64,000 bases of DNA from an uncultured Tenacibaculum sp. (GCA_947497895.1 CANMIL010000002.1:124001-188000), one strand, 5' to 3'; shown: positions 17,176 to 26,773, counted from the first letter of the stretch. Program-made: numbers and translations. Notes: generated from the letters alone by a model not told the origin.

Positions 17176-19053
17176 ATGAGTTTATATAATACCATATACG
17201 ACGTTATTGTAGTAGGAGGAGGGCACGCAGGAAGTGAAGCAGCAGCGGCCAGTGCCAATATGGGAGCACATACATTGTTAATTACAATGAATTTGCAAAA
17301 TATAGCCCAAATGAGTTGTAATCCTGCTATGGGAGGAATAGCAAAAGGACAAATTGTTAGAGAAATAGATGCATTGGGTGGATATAGCGGAATTGTTACT
17401 GATAAAACCGCCATTCAGTTTAAGATGCTAAACAAATCTAAAGGTCCTGCTATGTGGAGTCCAAGAGCTCAATCAGACAGAATGCAGTTCGCAGAATGCT
17501 GGAGAACCATGCTTGAACAAACTGAAAATTTAGATTTTTATCAAGATTCTGTTAACGGTTTACTTTTCGAAGACAACAAAATTACTGGTGTTAAAACCGC
17601 ACTAGGAATCCATATTAAAGCAAAGACCGTAATTGTAACAGCAGGAACCTTTTTAAATGGTTTGATTCATATCGGAGAAAAAACTTTTGGTGGCGGTAGA
17701 GCAGGAGAAGGAGCTTCAACTGGAATCACAGAAGATCTCATCGAAAAAGGTTTTGAAGCTGGAAGAATGAAAACAGGAACTCCACCACGTGTTGATGGAA
17801 GATCATTAGACTACTCAAAAATGACTGAACAACCTGGTGATGATGAACCAGAAAAATTCTCATACCTACCTGTTACAAGACCCTTAACAAAACAACGTTC
17901 TTGCTATTTAACCTATACAAATCCTGAAGTTCATAATTTATTAAGAGAAGGATTTGATCGATCACCAATGTTTAACGGTAGAATTAAATCAACTGGACCG
18001 CGTTATTGCCCATCGGTAGAGGACAAGATAAACCGCTTCGCTGAGAAAGAAAGACATCAAGTTTTTGTGGAGCCAGAAGGATGGAATACGGTAGAAATTT
18101 ACGTAAATGGATTCTCAACATCTTTACCAGAAGATGTCCAAGATAAAGCTATCCGATCTATTCCAGGGTTTGAAAACGTAAAGTTTTTTAGATATGGTTA
18201 TGCTATCGAATACGATTATTTCCCACCTACACAGCTAAAACATAACTTAGAAACAAAATTAATAGAAAACCTATTCTTTGCAGGCCAAATTAATGGAACT
18301 ACAGGTTATGAAGAGGCCGCAGCACAAGGATTGATGGCCGGAGTTAATGCAGCTTTAAAAACACAAAACAAAGAGCCTTTTATCTTAAAAAGAAGTGAGG
18401 CCTATATTGGAGTTTTAATAGATGATTTGATCACAAAAGGAACTGAAGAACCTTACCGAATGTTTACTTCGAGAGCGGAATACAGAACCTTACTAAGGCA
18501 AGATAATGCTGATTTAAGGCTTACAAAAAAATCTTTTGAACTTGGATTAGCCTCTCAAGAAAGACTGGATAGGGTAGTAGCAAAAGAGCAAAACACAGAA
18601 AAACTAATAAATTTCTTGAAAGAATTAAGTGTTTCAAAAGAAGAAATAAACCCAATATTAGAAAAGAAAAATCTTGCATCCATAAACCAATCGATGAAAC
18701 TATACAAGATTGCTGCACGTCCGCAATTGGTTTTTAATGATTATCGTAACATTGACAAATTAAAATCTTTCGTTGAAGAGAATTCTATAGACGAAGAAAT
18801 CATAGAACAAGTAGAAATTCATTTAAAGTATTCTGGTTATATAGAAAAAGAGAAGAACAACGCAGATAAATTAAACAGATTAGAAAACGTTCCAATACCT
18901 TCTAAATTCGATTACAGTAAAGTAAAGTCACTTTCCTATGAAGCAAGAGAGAAATTAAGTAAAATACAACCTACATCAATTTCTCAAGCTAGTAGAATTA
19001 GCGGTGTATCTCCAAGTGATATTTCTGTACTACTTGTTTACATGGGTAGATAA
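17176..19053 (+). CDS. mnmG: tRNA uridine-5-carboxymethylaminomethyl(34) synthesis enzyme MnmG
   Basis: The 625-residue FAD protein works with MnmE to modify the wobble uridine of several tRNAs. The FAD dinucleotide loop VVGGGHAGSEAA lies at about residues 12-23, CNPAMGGIAKGQ near 48-59, and the family markers KTGTPPRVDG and FSTSLPEDVQ follow. The C-terminal helical MnmE-binding domain ends with ISGVSPSDISVLLVYMGR. The length is normal. In many bacteria mnmG (gidA) lies near the replication origin, and here it is bordered by parS-like sites on both sides. Confidence 0.97.
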   Translation: MSLYNTIYDVIVVGGGHAGSEAAAASANMGAHTLLITMNLQNIAQMSCNPAMGGIAKGQIVREIDALGGYSGIVTDKTAIQFKMLNKSKGPAMWSPRAQSDRMQFAECWRTMLEQTENLDFYQDSVNGLLFEDNKITGVKTALGIHIKAKTVIVTAGTFLNGLIHIGEKTFGGGRAGEGASTGITEDLIEKGFEAGRMKTGTPPRVDGRSLDYSKMTEQPGDDEPEKFSYLPVTRPLTKQRSCYLTYTNPEVHNLLREGFDRSPMFNGRIKSTGPRYCPSVEDKINRFAEKERHQVFVEPEGWNTVEIYVNGFSTSLPEDVQDKAIRSIPGFENVKFFRYGYAIEYDYFPPTQLKHNLETKLIENLFFAGQINGTTGYEEAAAQGLMAGVNAALKTQNKEPFILKRSEAYIGVLIDDLITKGTEEPYRMFTSRAEYRTLLRQDNADLRLTKKSFELGLASQERLDRVVAKEQNTEKLINFLKELSVSKEEINPILEKKNLASINQSMKLYKIAARPQLVFNDYRNIDKLKSFVEENSIDEEIIEQVEIHLKYSGYIEKEKNNADKLNRLENVPIPSKFDYSKVKSLSYEAREKLSKIQPTSISQASRISGVSPSDISVLLVYMGR

Positions 19054-19076
19054 AACAAAACATACATATAATTTTT

Positions 19077-19104
19077 AAAAACGTTCCATGTGGAACGTTT
19101 TTTT
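19077..19104. terminator. mnmG terminator that contains a parS-like site
   Basis: AAAAACGTTCCA-TG-TGGAACGTTTTTTTT forms a strong hairpin with a T-run 24 bases after mnmG. The stem itself is the parS variant GTTCCATGTGGAAC at 19083-19096. The same DNA may therefore stop transcription and bind ParB. Confidence 0.75.
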
Positions 19105-19156
19105 TATACCACAATTTAAACAAGAAAACTCTGCACTTAGAAACAATCAATTTATT

Positions 19157-19170
19157 GTTCCATGTGGAAC
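19157..19170 (+). promoter_or_regulatory. parS-like site
   Basis: GTTCCATGTGGAAC, flanked by TT and AA so that the match extends to TTGTTCC...GGAACAA. It differs from the perfect palindrome only by T for C at position 7. Confidence 0.7.
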
Positions 19171-20049
19171 AACATGAAATACGAATCCTAAAAGCGACGT
19201 AATAACATAATATCTAAAATCAAGGTACAGCATATTATATATCCCTCAATATTATGTTCAGAAAAATTGTTATTACCAATACTCATAAATATCTAAATTA
19301 GATAAAAGTATTAAATATATAATTACATCTAATTAAAACCAATAACTCTAATTACCACTAGCTAAAATCTCATTATCTTATTAACACCACATCTCAACAG
19401 AAAACAAAACGAATAACAAATATATACTCCACAATCAAACAATATATAATTAAGATTTAAAACCATTCTCAAACTCCTGTAAAAACAGATTAGAGATTAG
19501 AACAAAAAAAGAATTAACTAAACTTATACTTACCTAGTAAAAACAATTAAGCATATCAAAAAAACAGGGTTAGCGTATAAAAAGCATTTCATTAGCGTTA
19601 ACAAATCCATAAAACCAAAGGTGAATGTTATATCATCGAAATCCATCCCAATCGATTATCATCCCATTGACAACACAAAAATTTGATCAAGACGAATTCT
19701 ATAAACAATAAATGATAAAGCCAGTAAATATTCCCCCAAAGTTTTCTTAAATAAAAATGTGAATTGTTCAGGCAAATCAAAAAGATTAAACAAAACTTAC
19801 ACAACTACATCTTATTACTAAAAGTAAATATCACAAGTACGAACTATAAAAACCATGAGTAACGTCTTATCTATATTAATGCTATAAATCCGTACAATCA
19901 ATACATGTAATAAGAATAGCTATTAACATGAATAAATACACATTGCTATGAATACTTAAAATACACCACTGACTCATTGTATTCCAACAAGTCTTTTTAA
20001 ATTATAACCTAACGTGTCAAACTAAATAATAAAAACAACAATACTAATT

Positions 20050-20063
20050 GTTCCATGTGGAAC
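20050..20063 (+). promoter_or_regulatory. parS-like site
   Basis: GTTCCATGTGGAAC, same orientation and same single variation as the neighbouring copies; preceded by TT and followed by A. Confidence 0.7.
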
Positions 20064-20496
20064 ACCATCAAATTGGAATCCGATAACTATATCGCATAAA
20101 TCATTTATAGTTAGATTCAACCTAATATTAACATCAAAACGTATGAGGTCAAAGAGGAACAATTATAACCTATTCAAAACGGATTATATTCCAAAATCAA
20201 TATATAAACAACAAACGAAATAATCAAAACGGAATATCAAACACATAAAAGAACATACAGATAATAAAAAACCAACCTAAGATTTTATAAACTCCTTTAA
20301 CTTATTAGGAAGATCGAGTAGGGTATAAGTACAAACAAATATTACATCAATGTAATAAATATATTAAGTGATATCGCCCAACATTAGAAAATAAAATCCC
20401 TCTATTAAATAAGTAAACTCAAAAACAACAATACTATCAATATTTAACCATACTAACAACACATAAATTAATCGACGCACAATAAATTGAAGAAAT

Positions 20497-20510
20497 GTTC
20501 CATGTGGAAC
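20497..20510 (+). promoter_or_regulatory. parS-like site
   Basis: GTTCCATGTGGAAC, flanked by AT and AT to read ATGTTCC...GGAACAT; same orientation as the other copies. Confidence 0.7.
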
Positions 20511-20582
20511 ATTATAAAAAAACACAAACCGAATTACATTACAAATAGAAATTTATCAAAATTTCACAAAACTTATACATAG

Positions 20583-20596
20583 GTTCCATGTGGAAC
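20583..20596 (+). promoter_or_regulatory. parS-like site
   Basis: GTTCCATGTGGAAC, the last copy of the cluster, about 67 bases before the start of the downstream methyltransferase gene. Confidence 0.7.
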
Positions 20597-20662
20597 ATTT
20601 AACATTTTTACGTAATATTGTATATGTATTACAACAAACACTAACGACACAAATTAAGTACA

Positions 20663-21520
20663 TTGAACGAGGAAAAAGATCTCTACAAAAACCTTAAACC
20701 TTATCTAAATTGTATCGACTATACTGTATCTAACGAAAGTTATGAAGTCATGTATAACGAACAATTAGATATGTTGGTAACATCACCTTTACCAAAAGAT
20801 TTACATAACTACTATAAGAGCGAAGATTACATTTCACACACAGATAGCAAAAAATCTATATTTGATAAGATATACCATCTTGTCAAAAAATACGCTCTTA
20901 ACAAGAAACTAAAACTTATCAATAGTTTTAATTTAACGAACAAAACCTTACTTGATATAGGAGCAGGGACAGGTGACTTTTTAAAAGTTTGTCAACAAGA
21001 AGGATGGACTGTAAACGGGGTAGAACCATCTTCTGATGCAAGAAATATTGCTAACTCCAAAGGAATTTCTCTCGTGGAAGATCTAAAAAATATATCGCAT
21101 AAAAAATATGACGTTATTACCCTATGGCATGTTTTAGAACATATCACAAACATTCATGATTATATTCGAGATATAAAAGATATGCTAAATGAAAATGGAA
21201 CTCTCATAATAGCCGTTCCAAATTATCAAAGTTATGATGCTAATTATTACAAAGAGCATTGGGCCGCTTTTGATGTTCCCAGACATGTTTGGCATTTTTC
21301 AAAAACATCGATTCACAAAATATTCAAATTTCATCAACTTAAAGTTCATAAAATTTTACCTATGAAATTTGACTCATTTTACGTTTCACTTTTAAGTGAA
21401 AAATATAAAACAGGTAAGATGAATGTTATCAAAGCATTTCTCATCGGTCTTAAATCAAACTTGAAAGCAAAAGCTGAAAACAACTACTCATCACTCATTT
21501 TTATTATAAAAAAACAGTAA
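20663..21520 (+). CDS. class I SAM-dependent methyltransferase
   Basis: The 285-residue protein carries motif I as LLDIGAGTGDFL at about residues 96-107, VNGVEPSSDA near 116-125 and the ITLWHVLEHI block near 153-162, typical of the Methyltransf_23 group. PNYQSYDANYYKEHWAAFDV and DVPRHVWHFS are signatures of the flavobacterial protein usually found after mnmG. The substrate is unknown. The only start in frame is TTG at 20663; TAA lies in frame upstream. It stands alone behind the parS island and ends with a strong terminator. Confidence 0.85.
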   Translation: MNEEKDLYKNLKPYLNCIDYTVSNESYEVMYNEQLDMLVTSPLPKDLHNYYKSEDYISHTDSKKSIFDKIYHLVKKYALNKKLKLINSFNLTNKTLLDIGAGTGDFLKVCQQEGWTVNGVEPSSDARNIANSKGISLVEDLKNISHKKYDVITLWHVLEHITNIHDYIRDIKDMLNENGTLIIAVPNYQSYDANYYKEHWAAFDVPRHVWHFSKTSIHKIFKFHQLKVHKILPMKFDSFYVSLLSEKYKTGKMNVIKAFLIGLKSNLKAKAENNYSSLIFIIKKQ

Positions 21521-21586
21521 AAACGATTTTAAACCTTATTTAATTAACTTTAAAACAAAAAACATATAAACACCTTAATAAAAAAT

Positions 21587-21623
21587 AAAAACCTCTTAAA
21601 ACGTATATTTTAAGAGGTTTTTT
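21587..21623 (+). terminator. terminator of the methyltransferase gene
   Basis: AAAACCTCTTAAAA, CGTA, TATTTTAAGAGGTTTTTT forms a long AT-rich hairpin ending in a T-run. The A-run on the left may let it act for the converging DoxX gene too. Confidence 0.78.
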
Positions 21624-21667
21624 AATAAATATAATTTATCAGAAATAAATTATATAATCGATAAAAT

Positions 21668-22063
21668 TTATTTTAATAAATACATACCAAAAACAGTAAT
21701 TACAAAATAAACTGCCAGTGTCATCGCACCTGCATAGTCTTTTGCCAATCGTTGACCAATTAATAAAAATATTAACGTTAATGCCGAAAGTTGAACTCCT
21801 AAAAGTGCCAACTCTTTTGCACCTGTAGTTGCTAAATTAAAAATACCAATAAACATAAATGCACCAGCAACTAATTCTACAACCAAAATAATTGCTAATA
21901 ATAGTGGTACCATATTTTTTAGTGGAGAATTTTTAAAATGATCTTTGATAAAAGATAAATTACCTTTCCAATCAGTTACTTTATCAACACCCGATTGTAA
22001 AAAAGTGACTACTAAAAATAATAAAATTAATATTTCTGTAGCATTTGATTTTATAAGTTCCAT
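21668..22063 (-). CDS. DoxX-like membrane protein
   Basis: From the ATG at 22063 the product is 131 residues with four membrane segments: about 8-24 (ILILLFLVVTFLQSGVD), 52-73, 80-101 and 108-128. The first segment with QSGVDKVTDWKGN matches the DoxX/DUF6041-like group of small quinone-associated or redox membrane proteins. The exact activity is unknown. A TTG 18 bases upstream is possible but less likely. Transcribed alone. Confidence 0.72.
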   Translation of the reverse strand: MELIKSNATEILILLFLVVTFLQSGVDKVTDWKGNLSFIKDHFKNSPLKNMVPLLLAIILVVELVAGAFMFIGIFNLATTGAKELALLGVQLSALTLIFLLIGQRLAKDYAGAMTLAVYFVITVFGMYLLK

Positions 22064-22187
22064 ATTAGTGATTTTTAGCAAATATAACTTTTATGCAAAA
22101 CAACTGTAACATTTTGTAAAAAATACGTCCTATAGTAAAGAAAACGTATCTTTAAAAAAATTCAATCACACTTAAAATCTATTTATT

Positions 22188-23117
22188 ATGCCAGTTTATT
22201 TATATCCGATATTGTTCTTAGGAATAATCGTGCTTCTTTCTTCATTCTTCGTAGTGAAACAACAAACCGCAGCAATAATCGAGCGTTTTGGTAAATTTCA
22301 AAGTATTCGCCATTCAGGTTTACAACTTAAAATTCCATTAGTTGATAGAATCGCTGGAAAATTGAGTTTAAAAATTCAACAGTTAGATGTAATCGTTGAA
22401 ACAAAGACATTGGACGATGTATTCGTAAAACTAAAAGTTTCTGTTCAATATAAAGTTATTAGAGAAAAAGTATATGAAGCCTTTTATAAGCTAGATTATC
22501 CACACGATCAAATAACTTCATATGTATTTGATGTTGTTCGTGCAGAAGTACCTAAAATGCGCTTAGACGACGTATTTGTTAATAAAGATGATATTGCTAT
22601 CGCTGTAAAATCTGAATTAAACAATGCTATGAGTGAATACGGATATGACATCATTAAAACACTTGTAACTGATATCGATCCAGATGCTCAAGTAAAAGCA
22701 GCTATGAATAGAATTAATGCTTCTGAGCGTGAAAAAGTTGCTGCTCAATACGAAGGTGATGCTCAACGTATTTTAATAGTTGAAAAAGCCAAAGCAGAAG
22801 CTGAAAGTAAAAGATTACAAGGCCAAGGTATCGCAGATCAAAGAAGAGAAATTGCTCGAGGTTTAGAAGAGTCTGTAGAGGTTTTAAACAAAGTTGGTAT
22901 TAACAGTCAAGAAGCTTCTGCTTTAATTGTTGTTACGCAACATTATGATACCTTACAAGCTATTGGAGCTGATACTAATAGCAATCTTATTCTTTTACCA
23001 AATTCTCCACAAGCAGGAAGTGACATGTTAAATAACATGGTAGCTAGTTTTACAGCAAGTAATCAAATAGGAGAGGCAATGAAAGAAGCCAAACGAAAGA
23101 AAAACAACGAAGAGTAA
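22188..23117 (+). CDS. SPFH/Band 7 domain protein (stomatin-like)
   Basis: A single N-terminal membrane segment (residues 4-22) is followed by the SPFH domain (about 23-190) with QQTAAIIERFGKFQSIRHSG and VPKMRLDDVFVNKDDI. A helical coiled-coil tail rich in Ala and Glu (EKAKAEAESKRLQGQGIADQ) follows. Proteins of this kind form large ring assemblies in the membrane and influence protease or lipid-domain organisation. There is no NfeD partner beside it. It ends with a strong terminator. Confidence 0.88.
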   Translation: MPVYLYPILFLGIIVLLSSFFVVKQQTAAIIERFGKFQSIRHSGLQLKIPLVDRIAGKLSLKIQQLDVIVETKTLDDVFVKLKVSVQYKVIREKVYEAFYKLDYPHDQITSYVFDVVRAEVPKMRLDDVFVNKDDIAIAVKSELNNAMSEYGYDIIKTLVTDIDPDAQVKAAMNRINASEREKVAAQYEGDAQRILIVEKAKAEAESKRLQGQGIADQRREIARGLEESVEVLNKVGINSQEASALIVVTQHYDTLQAIGADTNSNLILLPNSPQAGSDMLNNMVASFTASNQIGEAMKEAKRKKNNEE

Positions 23118-23126
23118 TATTTTATG

Positions 23127-23155
23127 AAGCGCTGTTTAATACAGCGCTTTTTTTT
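23127..23155 (+). terminator. terminator of the SPFH gene
   Basis: AAGCGCTGT, TTAAT, ACAGCGCTT then seven T. Perfect 9-bp stem. Confidence 0.85.
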
Positions 23156-23179
23156 ATCAATTAAATAAATATTCAATAT

Positions 23180-23497
23180 ATGTTAACAACCACAACAAAT
23201 AATATAGAAGGAAAACCTGTTCAAGAGTACTTAGGTATTGTCACAGGAGAAACCATTATAGGAGCGAACTTTATAAAGGATTTCTTTGCAGGAATTAGAG
23301 ATATCGTAGGAGGAAGGTCCGGATCTTATGAAAAGGTCTTAAGAGAGGCTAAAACTAGTGCTTTGAGTGAAATGCAACAACGTGCAGAACATATGGGAGC
23401 TAATGCCATTATAGGAATCGATTTAGATTATGAAACCGTTGGTCCAAATGGTGGTATGCTAATGGTAACTGCATCTGGAACAGCCGTAAGGTTATAA
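23180..23497 (+). CDS. YbjQ family heavy-metal-binding domain protein
   Basis: The 105-residue protein fits the YbjQ/DUF74 family, which forms pentamers. Markers are [20 protein letters not shown] near residues 16-35, the [15 protein letters not shown] block near 45-59 and [16 protein letters not shown] near 75-90. Heavy-metal binding was suggested from structure and is not established. It follows the SPFH gene by 62 bases but after a terminator, so it probably has its own promoter. Confidence 0.88.
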   Translation: MLTTTTNNIEGKPVQEYLGIVTGETIIGANFIKDFFAGIRDIVGGRSGSYEKVLREAKTSALSEMQQRAEHMGANAIIGIDLDYETVGPNGGMLMVTASGTAVRL

Positions 23498-23527
23498 AAA
23501 AAGCCGAATCAAATGATTCGGCTTTTT
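23498..23527. terminator. bidirectional terminator between YbjQ and tatA
   Basis: AAAAAGCCGAATC, AAAT, GATTCGGCTTTTT. Perfect 13-bp stem between converging genes. Confidence 0.87.
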
Positions 23528-23547
23528 ATTATATTGGTTACTATAAC

Positions 23548-23745
23548 CTATGATTTTTTATCTTCTAATTTCTCTTCTCCGTCTGTTTCAGACTTCGTAG
23601 CATCTTTGAACTCTTTAATACCAGTTCCTAATCCTCTCATTAACTCAGGAATTTTTCTACCTCCGAACATTAATAAAACCAGTGCAACAATAATAGCAAT
23701 TTGCCAAGGTCCAACAAATCCTAAAAATATAGTAAGTGAATTCAT
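23548..23745 (-). CDS. tatA: twin-arginine translocase subunit TatA/TatE
   Basis: The 65-residue protein has one N-terminal membrane helix with FVGPWQIAIIVALVLLMFGG, the PELMRGLGTGIKEFKDA amphipathic helix and an acidic/basic tail. TatA forms the pore for export of folded proteins. No tatC is in the window. A well-formed promoter (TTG, 19 bases, TATCTTTG) lies just upstream, overlapping the end of the head-GIN gene, so tatA has its own transcript. Confidence 0.93.
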   Translation of the reverse strand: MNSLTIFLGFVGPWQIAIIVALVLLMFGGRKIPELMRGLGTGIKEFKDATKSETDGEEKLEDKKS

Positions 23746-23765
23746 TTTAAAACTAAATTTATTGA

Positions 23766-23795
23766 CAAAGATACAAAATTAACTTCTGTGTTCAA
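23766..23795 (-). promoter_or_regulatory. promoter of tatA
   Basis: On the minus strand TTG, 19 bases, TATCTTTG fits the Bacteroidota -33/-7 promoter (TTTG, about 19, TAnnTTTG). It predicts a leader of about 15 bases and overlaps the 3' end of the head-GIN gene. Confidence 0.65.
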
Positions 23796-24456
23796 TTACT
23801 CCGCCAATTACTTTTTTATCTTTTAACACCTCTGGCTTTCCTTTGTAAAAAATTGATCCTCCAAAAGATACTTTAGCATCTAAAGTTTCACCCGATTGTA
23901 CTTCAGCCTTAGCACCTGATCCAGCTCTTACAATATTCATTGCTGCTACTTGTAATTTGTAACCATGGTAATTCGCTCCCAAATCAACATTAACCGTTTG
24001 ATTTTTTGCATTACCAGATAACTTAATTACAGAACCCGATGTGCTCTTTACTTTTAAATGCTTTACGTTAACTACCATGTTAATAAAAGCCCCTTCCTGA
24101 GCCTTAATTTCCACAGTTTGCTGATTAAGGTCTTTCGACGTAACCACAGCACCTTCGTTAGCATCTACAATTTGAATATCATTAGCATAATACAATGCTA
24201 CCTTTGCCTTCCCTTCAGCTGTGGTCTCTGGAAATGATAATACTATTTTTAATTTATCATTCTCCGACTTGAATTTTACTTTTTCAGATTTCGATCCAGT
24301 TACAACAGCTCTAGTCTTATCAGACTTAATTAGCTCTACATCAATCCCATTATAAATCTTCAGTACTTTAAAGCTACCTAAGTCTTTTTCTATTTCGTTT
24401 TGAGCAGACGCTAAAACCCCCACTAAAAACATACTTAAAAAAATAAATCTTTTCAT
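23779..24456 (-). CDS. secreted head-GIN domain protein (DUF2807)
   Basis: A signal peptide (FIFLSMFLVGVLASAQ) is followed by a right-handed beta-helix type head-GIN domain: FKVLKIYNGIDVELIKSDKT near residues 28-47 and repeated short strands such as VKSTSGSVIKLSGNAKNQTV. The protein is probably periplasmic or surface associated. The function of DUF2807 is unknown. Its end overlaps the promoter of tatA. Length 225 is usual for the family. Confidence 0.85.
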   Translation of the reverse strand: MKRFIFLSMFLVGVLASAQNEIEKDLGSFKVLKIYNGIDVELIKSDKTRAVVTGSKSEKVKFKSENDKLKIVLSFPETTAEGKAKVALYYANDIQIVDANEGAVVTSKDLNQQTVEIKAQEGAFINMVVNVKHLKVKSTSGSVIKLSGNAKNQTVNVDLGANYHGYKLQVAAMNIVRAGSGAKAEVQSGETLDAKVSFGGSIFYKGKPEVLKDKKVIGGVIEHRS

Positions 24457-24577
24457 TCTAATTATGTTTCAACAATTATATAACCCTATATAAATGTCTA
24501 TACTTTATAATAACAGTCAATAATCATACCATTACTATAAAGACAATAATATCAATTTATTGTTACAATTATTAAAT

Positions 24578-26773
24578 TTAATGTGTAATTAACTCAAAAT
24601 CGAGATGCTTACGCTCTAAATCTGTGTGTTTTACCTTCACTACAACTTCATCTCCCAATTGAATCATGTTCTTGGTAGCCTGGCCAACAACAGCATATTG
24701 TTTCTCATCAAAAATATAATAATCATCTTTTATATCCTTGATTCTAACCATCCCTTCACACTTATTTGATATAATTTCAACATATACTCCCCACTCAGTA
24801 ACTCCAGATACCACACCGTCAAATTCTTGATCTTTATGATCTTGCATATATTTAACTTGCATATATTTAATAGAATCTCGTTCAGCTTTAGAAGCTAATT
24901 CCTCCATTTTAGATGAGTGCTTACAACGTTCTTCATAAATTTCTGCTTTTGGTGTATTACCTCCATCTAAATAATGTTGAAGAAGTCGATGTGTCATGAC
25001 ATCCGGGTATCTTCGAATTGGTGATGTAAAATGAGAATAATAATCGAATGCCAATCCGTAGTGACCAATATTCTGCGTGGTATATTCAGCTTTACTCATT
25101 GATCTGATAGCCAAGGTTTCTACCATATTGGCTTCACCTTTTCCATGAACATCAGTTAAAAGCTTGTTTAAACTTTGAGATGTTTTTTCTCTTGTCTCAG
25201 TATTAATTTTATAACCAAACTTACTTACAATATTTTGTAATGATGCCAATTTTTCAGTGTCTGGTTCATCATGTACACGATAAATAAAGGTTTTATTAGT
25301 AGCTTTACCTTTGTTAAATCCGATAAATTCGGCAACTTTTCTATTTGCTAATAACATAAACTCTTCGATAAGTTTATTAGCATCTTTAGCCTCTTTAAAG
25401 AATACGCCTATTGGATTTGCTTTCTCATCCAAATTGAACTTAACTTCCACTTTGTCAAATGAAATAGCACCTTCTTTCATACGTTTTTTACGAAGAATTT
25501 TAGCCAATTCATCTAATTTCAAAGTAGCTTCAACTATAGCCTCATCAACTACATATGATTCACCTGTTAACGATATTTCCTTAGGAATTACATTCTCTTT
25601 CGTTTCAATAATTACTTGAGCTTCTTCATAAGCAAATCTCTTATCAGAATAGGTTACTGTACGACCAAACCATTGATTAACAATATGTGCTTTTTCATTC
25701 ATTTCAAAAACTGCAGAGAATGTAAGTTTCTCTTCATTTGGACGTAATGAACAAACACCATTCGACAACATTTCTGGTAGCATAGGAACCACACGATCAA
25801 CTAAATAAACTGAAGTTGCTCTATCATAAGCCTCATCATCCAATTTAGTTCCTGGTTGCACATAATGAGAAACATCAGCAATATGAATTCCTATTTCATA
25901 ATTACCATTTTCTAATTTGGTAAACGATAAAGCATCATCGAAATCTTTGGCATCTTTAGGATCAATAGTAAAGGTTAAATCACCTCTCATATCTCTCCTT
26001 TTTAAAACTTCCTCTTTTGTTATTTCTATAGGGAGTTTCTTAGCTTCATCTTCAATTTGCGTTGGAAACTCATGAGGTAAACCGTACTCTAATAGAATAG
26101 AATGTATTTCGGTATCATGCTCACCTGGTTTTCCTAATACCTGTGTTATTTTACCAAACGGATTTTTAGAATTTTCTGGCCAATCAGTAAGTTTTGCCAG
26201 TACTTTATCTCCATGATTCGCTCCATTAATTTTACTTTTAGGAATAAAAATGTCTGCATACATTTTATTACTATCAGGCAATACAAAACCGAAGTTTTTA
26301 CTCATTTGTAATACACCTACAAATTCCTGCTTTGCACGTTCAATTACTTCAACAACATCAGCTTCTATTTTATTACTTCTACGTTTCTTATAAACATAAG
26401 CTCTAACAACGTCATCATGTAAAGCATGCCCTAAGTTTACTGAAGGTACAAAGATATCTTCTTCAAAATCATCACACATAAAATAAGCATTACCGTTTGA
26501 GGTAGCGTCTAATTTACCAATGTGATATTTTCGATCTTCATTAATTTGAAATTTTCCACGATCTATTTCAACAATTTTTTGAGAGGTAGTTAGTTCAGCA
26601 AGCTTTTTTATAATTAAATTTTTTCCTTCTGAATCGTTTATATCAAGCTGAGAAGCTAATTGTTTATAATTATAGTGCTTGTTACTATCCTTATTAAGGA
26701 TTTTCAAAATTCTACGACCTAAATCCTTAATCACTCTTCCTTTTTTCTTTGGTATTTTTTTCTTTCTAGTCAT
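24578..26773 (-). CDS. rnr: ribonuclease R
   Basis: The 731-residue exoribonuclease degrades structured RNA 3' to 5'. An N-terminal basic, helix-turn-helix-like region (1-75) is followed by cold-shock OB domains, the RNB catalytic domain with TIDPKDAKDFDDALSF near residue 270 and HIADVSHYVQPGT, a later HYGLAFDYYSHFTSPIRRYPD near 570-590, and a C-terminal S1 domain (FDGVVSGVTEWGVYVEI). The length matches the family. Confidence 0.96.
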   Translation of the reverse strand: MTRKKKIPKKKGRVIKDLGRRILKILNKDSNKHYNYKQLASQLDINDSEGKNLIIKKLAELTTSQKIVEIDRGKFQINEDRKYHIGKLDATSNGNAYFMCDDFEEDIFVPSVNLGHALHDDVVRAYVYKKRRSNKIEADVVEVIERAKQEFVGVLQMSKNFGFVLPDSNKMYADIFIPKSKINGANHGDKVLAKLTDWPENSKNPFGKITQVLGKPGEHDTEIHSILLEYGLPHEFPTQIEDEAKKLPIEITKEEVLKRRDMRGDLTFTIDPKDAKDFDDALSFTKLENGNYEIGIHIADVSHYVQPGTKLDDEAYDRATSVYLVDRVVPMLPEMLSNGVCSLRPNEEKLTFSAVFEMNEKAHIVNQWFGRTVTYSDKRFAYEEAQVIIETKENVIPKEISLTGESYVVDEAIVEATLKLDELAKILRKKRMKEGAISFDKVEVKFNLDEKANPIGVFFKEAKDANKLIEEFMLLANRKVAEFIGFNKGKATNKTFIYRVHDEPDTEKLASLQNIVSKFGYKINTETREKTSQSLNKLLTDVHGKGEANMVETLAIRSMSKAEYTTQNIGHYGLAFDYYSHFTSPIRRYPDVMTHRLLQHYLDGGNTPKAEIYEERCKHSSKMEELASKAERDSIKYMQVKYMQDHKDQEFDGVVSGVTEWGVYVEIISNKCEGMVRIKDIKDDYYIFDEKQYAVVGQATKNMIQLGDEVVVKVKHTDLERKHLDFELITH

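Larger units (their letters stand above)
19054..20662. other. 1.6-kb gene-free, G-poor island with five parS-like sites
   Basis: No open frame of note on either strand. The + strand is strongly short of G: a hand count of 19321-19440 gives 29 C and 3 G. Most of the G there is, is in the parS-like sites. I found one TTATTAACA (19378-19386) and no cluster of DnaA-box-like words. The likely role is a centromere-type region for chromosome segregation; this is inference from the parS-like motif and location. Confidence 0.65.

Noticed and set aside
19054..20662. The gene-free island itself as the replication origin
   Set aside because: It lies beside mnmG and carries parS-like sites, but only one TTATNAACA word was found and the skew keeps one sign throughout. 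The region at 28.05-28.75 kb fits better.
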